Shown: positions 26,737 through 34,596 of the stretch, in pieces
Position numbering within the stretch: the first letter of the stretch is position 1
Layout of the letters: each line of letters begins with the position of its first letter
DNA from: Neisseria perflava
GTDB lineage: Bacteria; Pseudomonadota; Gammaproteobacteria; Burkholderiales; Neisseriaceae
Direction: 5' to 3'
Length of the DNA: 64,000 nucleotides
Assembly (NCBI RefSeq): GCF_019334725.1
Contig: NZ_CP079818.1
Location: forward strand, 1,798,001-1,862,000
Notes under the pieces: model-generated
Told to the model about the DNA's origin: nothing
The model's input: the letters and a program-made list of their open reading frames with translations, nothing else
Databases searched by the model: none
Translations under genes and position numbers: made by a program

Positions 26737-27927
26737 ATGAACCCATTATTAAACCATCTCAAACCCTATCCTTTCGCCCGCCTGCGTGAAGCCATGCAAG
26801 GCATTGACGCACCCGCAGGCGTAACGCCCATTCACCTGCAAATCGGCGAGCCGAAACACCCGACGCCCAAAGTCATCACCGACGCGCTGACCGCCTCCCT
26901 GCACGAACTGGAAAAATATCCGCTGACCGCAGGCCTGCCCGAACTGCGCCAAGCCTGTGCCGAATGGGTGGCCCGCCGTTATGATGGTTTAAGCCTCAAT
27001 CCCGACAATGAAATCCTGCCGGTATTGGGCAGCCGGGAAGCTTTGTTCTCTTTTATCCAAACCGTTTTAAATCCGGCTTCAGACGGCCCCAAACCGGTCG
27101 TTATCAGCCCCAATCCTTTCTATCAAATTTACGAAGGCGCGACTATTTTGGGCGGCGGTGAAATCCATTTTGCCAACTGTCCGGCGCCCAGCTTCAACCC
27201 CGATTGGAGCAGCCTGCCCGAAGACGTATGGCATCGCACCAAAGTCCTGATCGTCTGCTCACCCAACAACCCGAGCGGCAGCGTCCTGCAATTAGAAGAC
27301 TGGAAAGAAATTTTTGATTTACAAGACAAATACGGCTTCGTTATTGCCTCTGATGAATGCTATTCCGAAATCTATTTTGACGGCAACAAACCAATCGGAG
27401 GCTTGCAGGCTGCGGCGCAATTAGGACGCGGCACGCGCAACATTATTATGTTCACCAGCCTGTCCAAACGCTCCAACGTCCCCGGTTTGCGTTCCGGCTT
27501 TGTCGCAGGCAATGCCGAGTTGCTCAAAAACTTCCTGCTCTACCGCACCTACCACGGCAGCGCGATGAGCATTCCCGTCCAACGCGCCAGCATTGCCGCT
27601 TGGAACGACGAAGAACACGTCATTGACAACCGCCGCCTCTACCAAGATAAATTCGACCGCGTCATCCCTATTTTGCAACAGGCATTCGATGTCAAACTGC
27701 CTGACGCGTCGTTCTACATTTGGCTGAAAGTTCCCGACGGCGACGACTTGGCATTTACGCGCAACCTGTGGCAGAAAGCCGCTATCCAAGTGTTGCCCGG
27801 CCGCTTCCTCGCCCGCGATACCGAACAAGGCAATCCGGGCGAAGGCTACGTCCGCATCGCTTTGGTTGCCGATGTGGAAAGCTGCGTCAAAGCGGCTGAA
27901 ACTATGGTTGCTTTATACCGCCGATAA
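26737..27927 (+). CDS. dapC: N-succinyldiaminopimelate aminotransferase
   Basis: 396 residues, PLP aminotransferase of fold type I. Transfers an amino group to N-succinyl-2-amino-6-ketopimelate in lysine and meso-DAP synthesis. Motifs: LQIGEPKHPTPK at the N-terminus, VCSPNNPSG, ASDECYSEIYF and the PLP lysine in TSLSKRSNVPGLRSGF, with the Arg of the carboxylate site near the C-terminus (GYVRIALV). Start chosen at ATG 26737, the family N-terminus; an upstream in-frame ATG at 26698 adds 13 residues without similarity. A DUS within the gene encodes SDGP. Confidence 0.92.
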   Translation: MNPLLNHLKPYPFARLREAMQGIDAPAGVTPIHLQIGEPKHPTPKVITDALTASLHELEKYPLTAGLPELRQACAEWVARRYDGLSLNPDNEILPVLGSREALFSFIQTVLNPASDGPKPVVISPNPFYQIYEGATILGGGEIHFANCPAPSFNPDWSSLPEDVWHRTKVLIVCSPNNPSGSVLQLEDWKEIFDLQDKYGFVIASDECYSEIYFDGNKPIGGLQAAAQLGRGTRNIIMFTSLSKRSNVPGLRSGFVAGNAELLKNFLLYRTYHGSAMSIPVQRASIAAWNDEEHVIDNRRLYQDKFDRVIPILQQAFDVKLPDASFYIWLKVPDGDDLAFTRNLWQKAAIQVLPGRFLARDTEQGNPGEGYVRIALVADVESCVKAAETMVALYRR

Positions 27928-27932
27928 AACAA

Positions 27933-27958
27933 AGGCCGTCTGAAATTTCAGACGGCCT
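27933..27958. terminator. DUS inverted pair, shared terminator of dapC and rubredoxin
   Basis: Arms 27933-27944 and 27947-27958 between convergent genes. Confidence 0.9.
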
Positions 27959-27980
27959 TTTTATTAAATAATCGGATAAT

Positions 27981-28151
27981 TTATATGGTGAAGTCCAGAA
28001 GGTAGAAATCTTCTTTACCTACGCCGCATTCAGGGCATTTCCAGTCGTCGGGAATATCTTCAAACTTGGTTCCGGCAGGCAGGCCGTGCTCGGGATCGCC
28101 GAGGTCTTCGTCGTAAATCCAGCCGCAAGGGCCGCACATATATTGAGCCAT
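27981..28151 (-). CDS. Rubredoxin
   Basis: 56 residues. Small one-iron electron carrier. Both cysteine pairs are present: Cys6/Cys9 in MCGPCGWIYD and Cys39/Cys42 in WKCPECGVGKEDF. The EDIPDDW segment is the usual rubredoxin signature. ATG at 28151 has GGAA upstream. A single gene between two DUS hairpins; its redox partner cannot be named from context. Confidence 0.96.
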   Translation of the reverse strand: MAQYMCGPCGWIYDEDLGDPEHGLPAGTKFEDIPDDWKCPECGVGKEDFYLLDFTI

Positions 28152-28173
28152 TTGGTGTTCCTTCCATTTTGAA

Positions 28174-28205
28174 AGGCCGTCTGAAACCGTATTTTCAGAC
28201 GGCCT
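28174..28205 (-). terminator. DUS inverted pair after the acyl-CoA dehydrogenase-like gene
   Basis: Arms 28174-28185 and 28194-28205; also lies upstream of the rubredoxin gene. Confidence 0.85.
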
Positions 28206-28235
28206 TTCGTGTGTCTTATTGTTGATATTTTGAAT

Positions 28236-29327
28236 TTATTGCGCTGCTTCCAAAGCGGCTATTTCTTTACGCAGGTGTTTGATGGCCGGTGTTACGATGG
28301 CGACGAACATGGCCTCGCGGACGCGGCGTTGCGCCGGACTGCGCATCAGATAGCCTTTCGCGCCTGCATGCAATGCGGCAGATTGAGTGGCGTTCAGTGC
28401 CAACACAGCAGCCGCTTCACGCAGTTTCAAGGTTGCCAGAGTGTCAGGTTTGTTGTTCCACGCATCATCGGCAAGGCGTTCGGTTTCCGCCCATGCGCCA
28501 TCCAATGCGGCTTTCAAATCATCGTAGCTGTGGTCGAGGTAAGCGTTCACTTCCGCGTTCACTACATTGGCCATGCGGATAATACCGAGCGCACCGTCAA
28601 TCACACCGGCGCCGATACCCATTTGCAGCAAGATGAAACCGGCTTTAATAGTCGGAATATAAGACTGGAACTGCTCAGGCGTAGCAATCACATCTTCATC
28701 CGGAATAAACACGTCTTTAAAATTCAGGCTGTAAGTGCGCGTGCCTTCCAAACCGCAGAATTCAGGGCAATCTTGCAGGGTAACGCCTTCCCATTGGCCG
28801 CCGGTGATAAACATCACATAGCTGTCGCCGATTTGGGCGGTATTTGCCCAAATGTGGTCTTCGCCGATATTAGATACCCAAGGCAAAGCGCCGTTGACTT
28901 TGTAGCCGCCTTCAACGCGCTCGGCTTGCAAGTTGTGTTTTTCGATACCGGCAAGGTGTTTGACGGTATTGGACATGCCCGTACCGGCCAAAACTTTGCC
29001 CTGCAGAATATCGGCCAAATATTTGTCTTTAACCGCTTGGTTGGGGGATTGGTGCAGATACCACGCGCAAGCCGCCTGACACCATGCGCTGAACGAAGTC
29101 GCGCCGCATTCTTTACCGATTTCGCGCAATACGGCGATTTGCGTTGCCAAACCCAAACCGTTACCGCCTTCTTCAACCTTACCGGTCGCGGCAAAACCGC
29201 CGATTTTGCCCAATTCCAGCATAAATTCTTTTGGGTACAGGCCTTTACGGTCGATGTCGTCCACCAATGGTTTCAGCTTGCTTTTAACGAGTGCGGCAAC
29301 ATTGTTCAGTAAAGCTTCGCGTGTCAT
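28236..29327 (-). CDS. Acyl-CoA dehydrogenase-like flavoprotein, catalytic Glu replaced
   Basis: 363 residues with the acyl-CoA dehydrogenase fold: N-terminal helical domain, central beta domain (AGTGMSNTVKHLAG, then GYKVNGALPWVSN) and C-terminal helical domain. Aligned by eye with medium- and short-chain enzymes, the C-terminal segment GAKGYLMRSPAQRRVREA matches GGYGYxxxxPxERxxRDA, but the following YEGT carrying the catalytic Glu reads VTPA here (Thr around residue 346). So ordinary acyl-CoA dehydrogenation is doubtful; a flavin monooxygenase or other role in the superfamily is possible. The AhpD-like gene lies upstream in the same direction with a DUS hairpin between. Confidence 0.8.
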   Translation of the reverse strand: MTREALLNNVAALVKSKLKPLVDDIDRKGLYPKEFMLELGKIGGFAATGKVEEGGNGLGLATQIAVLREIGKECGATSFSAWCQAACAWYLHQSPNQAVKDKYLADILQGKVLAGTGMSNTVKHLAGIEKHNLQAERVEGGYKVNGALPWVSNIGEDHIWANTAQIGDSYVMFITGGQWEGVTLQDCPEFCGLEGTRTYSLNFKDVFIPDEDVIATPEQFQSYIPTIKAGFILLQMGIGAGVIDGALGIIRMANVVNAEVNAYLDHSYDDLKAALDGAWAETERLADDAWNNKPDTLATLKLREAAAVLALNATQSAALHAGAKGYLMRSPAQRRVREAMFVAIVTPAIKHLRKEIAALEAAQ

Positions 29328-29416
29328 GATTTTTTCCTCTGAATAAGGTTTGAAGCGTAGATGGTTCTACTTATGAATTATTCTTGGCAACAAGGATATC
29401 CTTGCTTTTTGCTAAA

Positions 29417-29442
29417 AGGCCGTCTGAATTTTCAGACGGCCT
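29417..29442 (-). terminator. DUS inverted pair after the AhpD-like gene
   Basis: Arms 29417-29428 and 29431-29442, flanked by T runs on both strands. Confidence 0.9.
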
Positions 29443-29454
29443 TTTTTGATGAGA

Positions 29455-30003
29455 TTAGGCAAATGCCTGCAATTCAGGGTTGATTTCGGTTTTGGCAAGG
29501 TTGTTGACGTAGTTGCACAAGGTTGCCAAAGCAACGCCCATGACGACTTCAACGGCTTGCTGTTGGTTGTAGCCTGCATCGAAGAAAGCTTTCAGCTCGT
29601 CGTCGGATACCGCGCCTTTTTTCGCCATAATGGCCTGGGTGAATGTCGCCAAAGCACCCAGTTTGGCATCGTCAAACTCGCCTGCAGCCAATGCGCGTGC
29701 GGCTTTGATGGATTGTTCGGACAGCAGTTTTTTCAGGGTGGCCAGTTTGGTGTGGCCGGCAACGCAGAAACCGCATTCGTTGGTACGGGCGGCGATGATT
29801 TGGACAACTTCAACTTCGCCGTCAGTCAGGCTGTTGGCCGCATTCAGCTTGCCAACTTCTTGATAAAACGCCAAAGCTTCAGGCGCATTGGCCAAAACGC
29901 CGATCAGGTTAGGAATAAAGCCGTTGTTTTTCAATACGGCTTCAACGCGTGGTTTAGCAGCTTCAGGAGCGGTTTCAACTGTGTGTATGGTCAAGCGGGA
30001 CAT
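29455..30003 (-). CDS. AhpD-like / carboxymuconolactone decarboxylase family protein
   Basis: 182 residues, all helical. It carries the AhpD-type redox motif ECGFCVAGH with Cys77, Cys80 and His84, so a peroxidase or disulfide-reductase role is plausible. Substrate unknown. The start is ATG 30003, followed by MSRLTIHTVE; the in-frame ATG 16 codons upstream lacks support. The next gene downstream encodes an acyl-CoA dehydrogenase-like flavoprotein, so the two may belong to one redox process, but a hairpin separates them. Confidence 0.82.
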   Translation of the reverse strand: MSRLTIHTVETAPEAAKPRVEAVLKNNGFIPNLIGVLANAPEALAFYQEVGKLNAANSLTDGEVEVVQIIAARTNECGFCVAGHTKLATLKKLLSEQSIKAARALAAGEFDDAKLGALATFTQAIMAKKGAVSDDELKAFFDAGYNQQQAVEVVMGVALATLCNYVNNLAKTEINPELQAFA

Positions 30004-30105
30004 GTGTATAACCTTCTTATTTGGTGAAATGAAGTGTCCATCATAAGCCATCTGCCTCCATCAGAAAAAGACTTATTGGTTATTTACCGTGAACCAAAAG
30101 TTATA

Positions 30106-30133
30106 AGGCCGTCTGAACGGATTCAGACGGCCT
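30106..30133 (-). terminator. DUS inverted pair after the YidB-like gene
   Basis: Arms 30106-30117 and 30122-30133. Confidence 0.85.
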
Positions 30134-30152
30134 TATCAAATGATTCAATTCA

Positions 30153-30575
30153 TTATTTCATAAAGTTTTTCAGCAGCATAGAAGCAATGTCGTCCAAGCC
30201 GAAGCCATCCGCATCTTGAGCCGTGCCGTTAGGTGTGGCTTTATCTACCAAGTCAGGCAATACTTTGGCCAACAAATCGCCTGCTTGACCGGCATCCACG
30301 CCGAATTTTTGCGCGATTTGGTTTACCGTATCGCTGCCCAAAGCATTTTGTAGGTCGCTGCCGGACACAGGCAGGTTGCTGGATTGGTTGGAAACCCAGC
30401 TGCTCAGGGCATCGCCCAAACCGCCTTGTTGCAGTTGGTTGATCAGGTTGCCCACACCGCCTTGCTGTTTCACCAAATCCATCGCCATATCGGTCAGAGA
30501 ACCTTGTGCGCCGTTTTCGCTGTTGCCACCCAACATTTGGGTAGCCGCATTCAAAAGATTGTCCATGAGTGCCAT
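30153..30575 (-). CDS. YidB-like (DUF937) protein
   Basis: 140 residues. Begins MALMDNLLNAATQMLGG, with glycine/glutamine-rich helices (VKQQGGVGNLINQLQQGGLG) and the DUF937 core DLQNALGSDTVNQIAQKFG, ending LPDLVDKATPNG. No signal peptide, no known catalytic residues. Biochemical role unknown; family members are found widely in proteobacteria. Start at ATG 30575 with AAGGAAAAAG upstream. Confidence 0.85.
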   Translation of the reverse strand: MALMDNLLNAATQMLGGNSENGAQGSLTDMAMDLVKQQGGVGNLINQLQQGGLGDALSSWVSNQSSNLPVSGSDLQNALGSDTVNQIAQKFGVDAGQAGDLLAKVLPDLVDKATPNGTAQDADGFGLDDIASMLLKNFMK

Positions 30576-30692
30576 GACTTTTTCCTTGTATTTGTGTCTA
30601 AAAAAGAGAACGGAGTGTAGCAAAATTTGCACTGAAAAAAATCAGACTTAACCAAACTAAACCTCTTTTATCTCAAAGCCGTAATAAAACCA

Positions 30693-30723
30693 AGGCCGTC
30701 TGAAATCAAGTTTCAGACGGCCT
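30693..30723 (-). terminator. DUS inverted pair after ruvX
   Basis: Arms 30693-30704 and 30712-30723. Confidence 0.85.
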
Positions 30724-30740
30724 CTATAACGAACCATGTG

Positions 30741-31196
30741 CTATTCTTCGCGGCCATTGAAATACTCGGCCGCTCCGCCTTCAAAAAAGCCTTGCAAAAT
30801 CGCCTGCGCCGCTACTTGGTCAAGCACGGATTTTTGTTTTCGGCCAAACACTTGGGCTTCAGCAAGCAGGCTTTCCGCGTATAGGGAAGACATCCTTTCG
30901 TCCACCCAATAAACCGGCAAATTAAAACGTCCGTGCAAACGGCGGCCAAACTTGCGGCTCAAACGGGTCAGCTCATGCTCCGTGCCATCGGTATGCGTCG
31001 GCAGGCCGACCACAAAATACTTGGGCTGCCATTCTTTGACCAGCTTGGCAATGGCCTCAAATTTTTCATCGTTGCTGTTGCCGGTTACCGTCGCCAGCGG
31101 ATGAGTCATACCCAACTCAGCGTCGCCCTGCGCCACGCCAATACGCGCCTCGCCGAAATCAAAGGCCAAAACCGTACCTTTTGGTGCATCAGGCAT
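30741..31196 (-). CDS. ruvX: Putative pre-16S rRNA nuclease / Holliday junction resolvase YqgF
   Basis: 151 residues, RNase H-like fold. Processes the 5' end of 16S rRNA precursor; a Holliday junction role was proposed earlier. Motifs: LAFDFGEARIGVAQGD (first Asp), VGLPTHTDGTEHE (Glu), VDERMSS, and the C-terminal DQVAAQAILQ with the last Asp. The start overlaps the yqgE stop by 8 bases, the usual yqgE-yqgF pairing, so the two are co-translated. Confidence 0.94.
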   Translation of the reverse strand: MPDAPKGTVLAFDFGEARIGVAQGDAELGMTHPLATVTGNSNDEKFEAIAKLVKEWQPKYFVVGLPTHTDGTEHELTRLSRKFGRRLHGRFNLPVYWVDERMSSLYAESLLAEAQVFGRKQKSVLDQVAAQAILQGFFEGGAAEYFNGREE

Positions 31197-31737
31197 GGCC
31201 GACTCCTGAAACTAAGGCGTTCGGATTGACACCCAATTTTTCAAAAGCGGCGGCATAACGAAGCTCGTAAGGCACATCAAAAAGAATATGCTCGTCCGCA
31301 GGGACGGTCAGCCAAACATTTTCTGCCAGCTCGCGCTCCAACTGCCCTTTGCCCCATTTAGAATAACCGATACTGATCAAAGCCTTATCCACCGCACCTT
31401 CTTTAGACAGGTTTTCAATCACATCGCGCGAAGAAGTCAGCGCCACGTTATCGGTTACCACCATGCTGTTTTGCCAGCGGCCGATCGGCGTATGCACGAC
31501 ATAGCCGCGCTCAATCTGAACCGGCCCGCCCATCATCACGTTTTCATGTTGCAGGCGCAACGGGATATTGCGGTCGGCGGCGGCAAAAATCATGTCCATG
31601 GTAATCGGCGAAGGCTTGTTGATGATGATGCCCAGCGCACCTTCTTCATCGTGTTCGCACACATAAATGACCGTATCCGTAAAAAACGGATCGTCCATAT
31701 GAGGCATAGCAATCAGGAAATGGTTGGCTAAATTCAT
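31189..31737 (-). CDS. yqgE: UPF0301 (YqgE/AlgH) protein
   Basis: 182 residues. Family signatures FLIAMPHMDDPFF at the N-terminus, HDEEGALGIIINKP, and LRQ-type GGPVQIERGYVVH in the middle. Cytoplasmic; molecular function unknown. First gene of a two-gene unit with ruvX, overlapping by 8 bases. Confidence 0.94.
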   Translation of the reverse strand: MNLANHFLIAMPHMDDPFFTDTVIYVCEHDEEGALGIIINKPSPITMDMIFAAADRNIPLRLQHENVMMGGPVQIERGYVVHTPIGRWQNSMVVTDNVALTSSRDVIENLSKEGAVDKALISIGYSKWGKGQLERELAENVWLTVPADEHILFDVPYELRYAAAFEKLGVNPNALVSGVGHA

Positions 31738-31766
31738 ATTCTTCTTAATCTATTAAGCTGATTTTA

Positions 31767-32312
31767 TTATTTTTGGCCGTCAGAAATCGGCGCGTCCACC
31801 ACGCAGGCGCCATAAACTGCGCCGCCTGCCGGTACCGGCGCATCGGTTTTCGCATGGGCAAAACACGATACCGCGCTCAAAGAGTTCTTCGGCGAACCTT
31901 GAACGATTTTATCGCTGTACACCAAATAAGCGAAAGACTTACGTTTCGGATCGTAGTAGCGGATAATCTGCTGGCTCTTAAATGCTATGCTAGCACTGCG
32001 TTTGAACACTTGTCGCGGTTTCAAAACTTCAGACTCGTTATAACGGATGACTTCCGCACTTTGCACGCAGGAAACCGATGCGTCGCTGGCATCTTCTTCC
32101 AGATTGACCGTTTCTTTCAAACCGCCTTTTTTCGCGTACGAAATATAACAGGCAACCCCCTGCACATCAGGATCATCAAAACCTTCCACTTCAATACGGT
32201 CGTTTTTACCCAACATATGAAACACCGTACTGGCGCGTCCGATTTTATCGGTATCGTTACCGCAAGCCGCCAAAATCATGGCGCCCAACACTACTAATAA
32301 ATATTTTTTCAT
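31767..32312 (-). CDS. creA: CreA-family lipoprotein
   Basis: 181 residues. In most bacteria CreA is a small periplasmic protein of unknown function; here the signal peptide ends in the lipobox LAAC (Cys17), so it is lipid-anchored. CreA domain features: DKIGRASTVFHMLGKNDRIE, the FDDPDVQGVACYIS segment and VNLEEDASDASVSC, with the paired cysteines. Start ATG 32312; 29 bases separate it from yqgE downstream. Confidence 0.88.
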   Translation of the reverse strand: MKKYLLVVLGAMILAACGNDTDKIGRASTVFHMLGKNDRIEVEGFDDPDVQGVACYISYAKKGGLKETVNLEEDASDASVSCVQSAEVIRYNESEVLKPRQVFKRSASIAFKSQQIIRYYDPKRKSFAYLVYSDKIVQGSPKNSLSAVSCFAHAKTDAPVPAGGAVYGACVVDAPISDGQK

Positions 32313-32420
32313 AATATCCTGTCAATGCAGACTGTTAGTTTTCAGGCAGGCAGAATCATATCCGCCTACTCCATCATTACTATATAAGACCGTTCGTCCA
32401 TATTGCAACCCAATATTATT

Positions 32421-32432
32421 TTCAGACGGCCT
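32421..32432 (-). other. Single DUS upstream of the EnvC-like gene
   Basis: TTCAGACGGCCT in the divergent creA / EnvC-like spacer. Confidence 0.7.
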
Positions 32433-32485
32433 GACAGACAGTATAATCCGTCCTATTGTTCCTACTTTAATAGCAAGATCGAACC

Positions 32486-34381
32486 ATGCGTTACAAACCC
32501 CTCATCCTCGCCCTGCTGCTCAGCTTCTCCCTGCCAACCTATGCTGCCAAAGACACGCCGAAAGAAAAAGCGGCCACCGTCAAAAAAGCTGCGCCCGTGA
32601 AAAAAGAGAAAGAAGCCACTAAGGCAGATGTAAAAAAAGAAACCTCAAAAAAACAAGCGGTAAAAGAAAAAGAGGAAGACAAAAAAACGGTTAAAGCCAA
32701 AGTCTCCAAAGAGAAGGAAACTGCCGACAAAAACGAACGCGCTTCAGCCAAAAACAAAACGGTTAAAGCCGCCGAAGCTGCAGCCGACAATAAAAAGGCC
32801 AACCGTAAAGCCGAAGAGCCTAAAGAAACAGCAAAAGACAAAAAAGCCGCAGCTGCAAAATCCGGCAAAGCCAAAGAACAAGACAAAAAAACTGCTGAAG
32901 ATAAAAAAGACAGCAAAGCCAAAGAACCCGTAAAAAAAGAAGAACCTAAGGAAACTAAAGCCAAAGAACCTGCTAAAAAAGTGGCCGAGGATAAAAAAGA
33001 CGGCAAAAAAACCAAAGAGCCAGTAAAAAAAGCAGCCGAAGACAAAAAGGCCGAAGCTAAAGAGCCTGCAAAAAAAGCTGTTGACGACAAAAAAGACACA
33101 AAAGCCAAAGAGCAAAACAAAAAAGCCGAGCCTAAAGTTGAGCCTAAAGCCACTTCTTCAGCCGACAACGATTTCAAAGCAGCCGTAACTGCCGCCGCCA
33201 ACGATATGGAAACCAAAAAATCCTTTGCCAAACGCAACGAGGGTTTCATTATCCATGTCAATGCCACGCTCAAACAGCTGCAACAAACACGCAACAACCT
33301 CTCCGGCATCAACCGCAAACAACGCGACGCATGGGAAAAATTCCAAAAACTCAATGCCGATGCCAACCAGTTAAAAGCCGAAGTTTCCAACACTCGCGCC
33401 CAAATTTCGCGTTTTGTGTCCGGCAACTATAAAAACAGCCAGCCCAACGCGGTCGCCCTCTTCCTGAAAAACGCCGATGCCGGCCAAAAAACCCGCTTCC
33501 TGCGTTACACGCGTTATATCAACAACGCCAACGACCAAGTTATGAGAGACTTGGAAAAACAACAAAAAGAGCTGGCGGCGCAAGAGCAAAAAATCAACAA
33601 TGAATTGGCTTACCTGAAAAAACTGCAAGCCAATATTCAGGCTTCATTGCGTCAACAAGGCGTAACCAATACCGCCGAACAAGCCGAAAGCCGCCGTCAA
33701 AACGCGCAAATAGCCAAAGAAGCGCAAAAGAAAATCAACCACAGAGAAAACGAGCAACGCCTCAACAACCTCTTGAAAGATTTGGAAAAACGCAAAGCCG
33801 AGCAACGCAAAGCCGAAGCCGAAGCACGTAAAAAAGCCGCCGAAGCCCGCTTGGCCGCTGCCGAAAAAGCCCGCAAAGAGCAGGCTGCCGCCCAGCAAAA
33901 AGCCGAAGCCGAACGCGCCGCCATGTCCACGCTAACTGACGAAGACATGAAACTGCAAGCCCCGAACACCCAAGGCTTTACCGTCAGCAACGCCAACAGC
34001 TTCAGCCGTATGCAAGGCCGTCTGAAAAAACCGGTCAACGGCACACTGGCAGGCCTGTTCGGTCAAGACCGCGGCGATGGCGAAGTTTGGAAAGGCGTGT
34101 TCTACAATACCGTTCCTGCTCCGGTCAGCAGCATTGCCTCAGGCACGGTTACTTTTGCCGGCGAGATTGAAGGCTACGGTAAAGTGGTCGTCCTCGACCA
34201 CGGCGACGGCTATGTCAGCATTTACTCCGGTCTGAACGAAATCGACATCGCCCAAAACTATGCCGTCAATGCCGGTAGCAAGATTGGCACCAGCGGCACT
34301 TTGCCGTCGGGCGAAACCGGCCTTTACCTTGAAGTCCGCTACAACGGACAAGTCATGAATCCGCTTTCATGGATTAACTGA
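32486..34381 (+). CDS. EnvC-like murein hydrolase activator with a long Lys/Ala/Glu repeat region
   Basis: 631 residues. Signal peptide (about residues 1-20), then some 210 residues of Lys/Ala/Glu/Asp low complexity with repeated units such as AKEPVKK and AEDKKD, a coiled coil (about 235-475) and a C-terminal LytM/M23 domain (about 510-631). In the LytM domain the usual zinc ligands are missing: the second motif reads LYLEVRYNGQ where active enzymes have HxH, so it is probably an activator of amidases (EnvC role) rather than a peptidase. E. coli EnvC is about 420 residues, so the excess is the repeat region. A DUS inside encodes GRLKKP at the junction to the LytM domain. Confidence 0.88.
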   Translation: MRYKPLILALLLSFSLPTYAAKDTPKEKAATVKKAAPVKKEKEATKADVKKETSKKQAVKEKEEDKKTVKAKVSKEKETADKNERASAKNKTVKAAEAAADNKKANRKAEEPKETAKDKKAAAAKSGKAKEQDKKTAEDKKDSKAKEPVKKEEPKETKAKEPAKKVAEDKKDGKKTKEPVKKAAEDKKAEAKEPAKKAVDDKKDTKAKEQNKKAEPKVEPKATSSADNDFKAAVTAAANDMETKKSFAKRNEGFIIHVNATLKQLQQTRNNLSGINRKQRDAWEKFQKLNADANQLKAEVSNTRAQISRFVSGNYKNSQPNAVALFLKNADAGQKTRFLRYTRYINNANDQVMRDLEKQQKELAAQEQKINNELAYLKKLQANIQASLRQQGVTNTAEQAESRRQNAQIAKEAQKKINHRENEQRLNNLLKDLEKRKAEQRKAEAEARKKAAEARLAAAEKARKEQAAAQQKAEAERAAMSTLTDEDMKLQAPNTQGFTVSNANSFSRMQGRLKKPVNGTLAGLFGQDRGDGEVWKGVFYNTVPAPVSSIASGTVTFAGEIEGYGKVVVLDHGDGYVSIYSGLNEIDIAQNYAVNAGSKIGTSGTLPSGETGLYLEVRYNGQVMNPLSWIN

Positions 34382-34384
34382 TGT

Positions 34385-34426
34385 TTCAGACGGCCTGAGT
34401 GAGCTCTCCCCTTCAGGCCGTCTGAA
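34385..34426 (+). terminator. DUS inverted pair after the EnvC-like gene
   Basis: TTCAGACGGCCT 34385-34396 starts four bases after the stop; AGGCCGTCTGAA 34415-34426. Confidence 0.8.
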
Positions 34427-34596
34427 TTTTCATCATAAACCACAATAAAACACGATTTTCACGCCTGTTCAGCACATTAAACAACAAACTTTTACCTTAA
34501 ACTTATTGTTCCAAGCGTTTAAATCACATAAAGTCAACGGGTTCAGAGAAAACAAAAAACACTTTGCTTACCGTACACAAAAAGAAAGTCAAACGA

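Noticed and set aside
28209..29312. A 367-codon open frame opposite the acyl-CoA dehydrogenase-like gene
   Set aside because: Antisense shadow; composition is like other reverse-frame translations and the minus-strand product is a clear family member.
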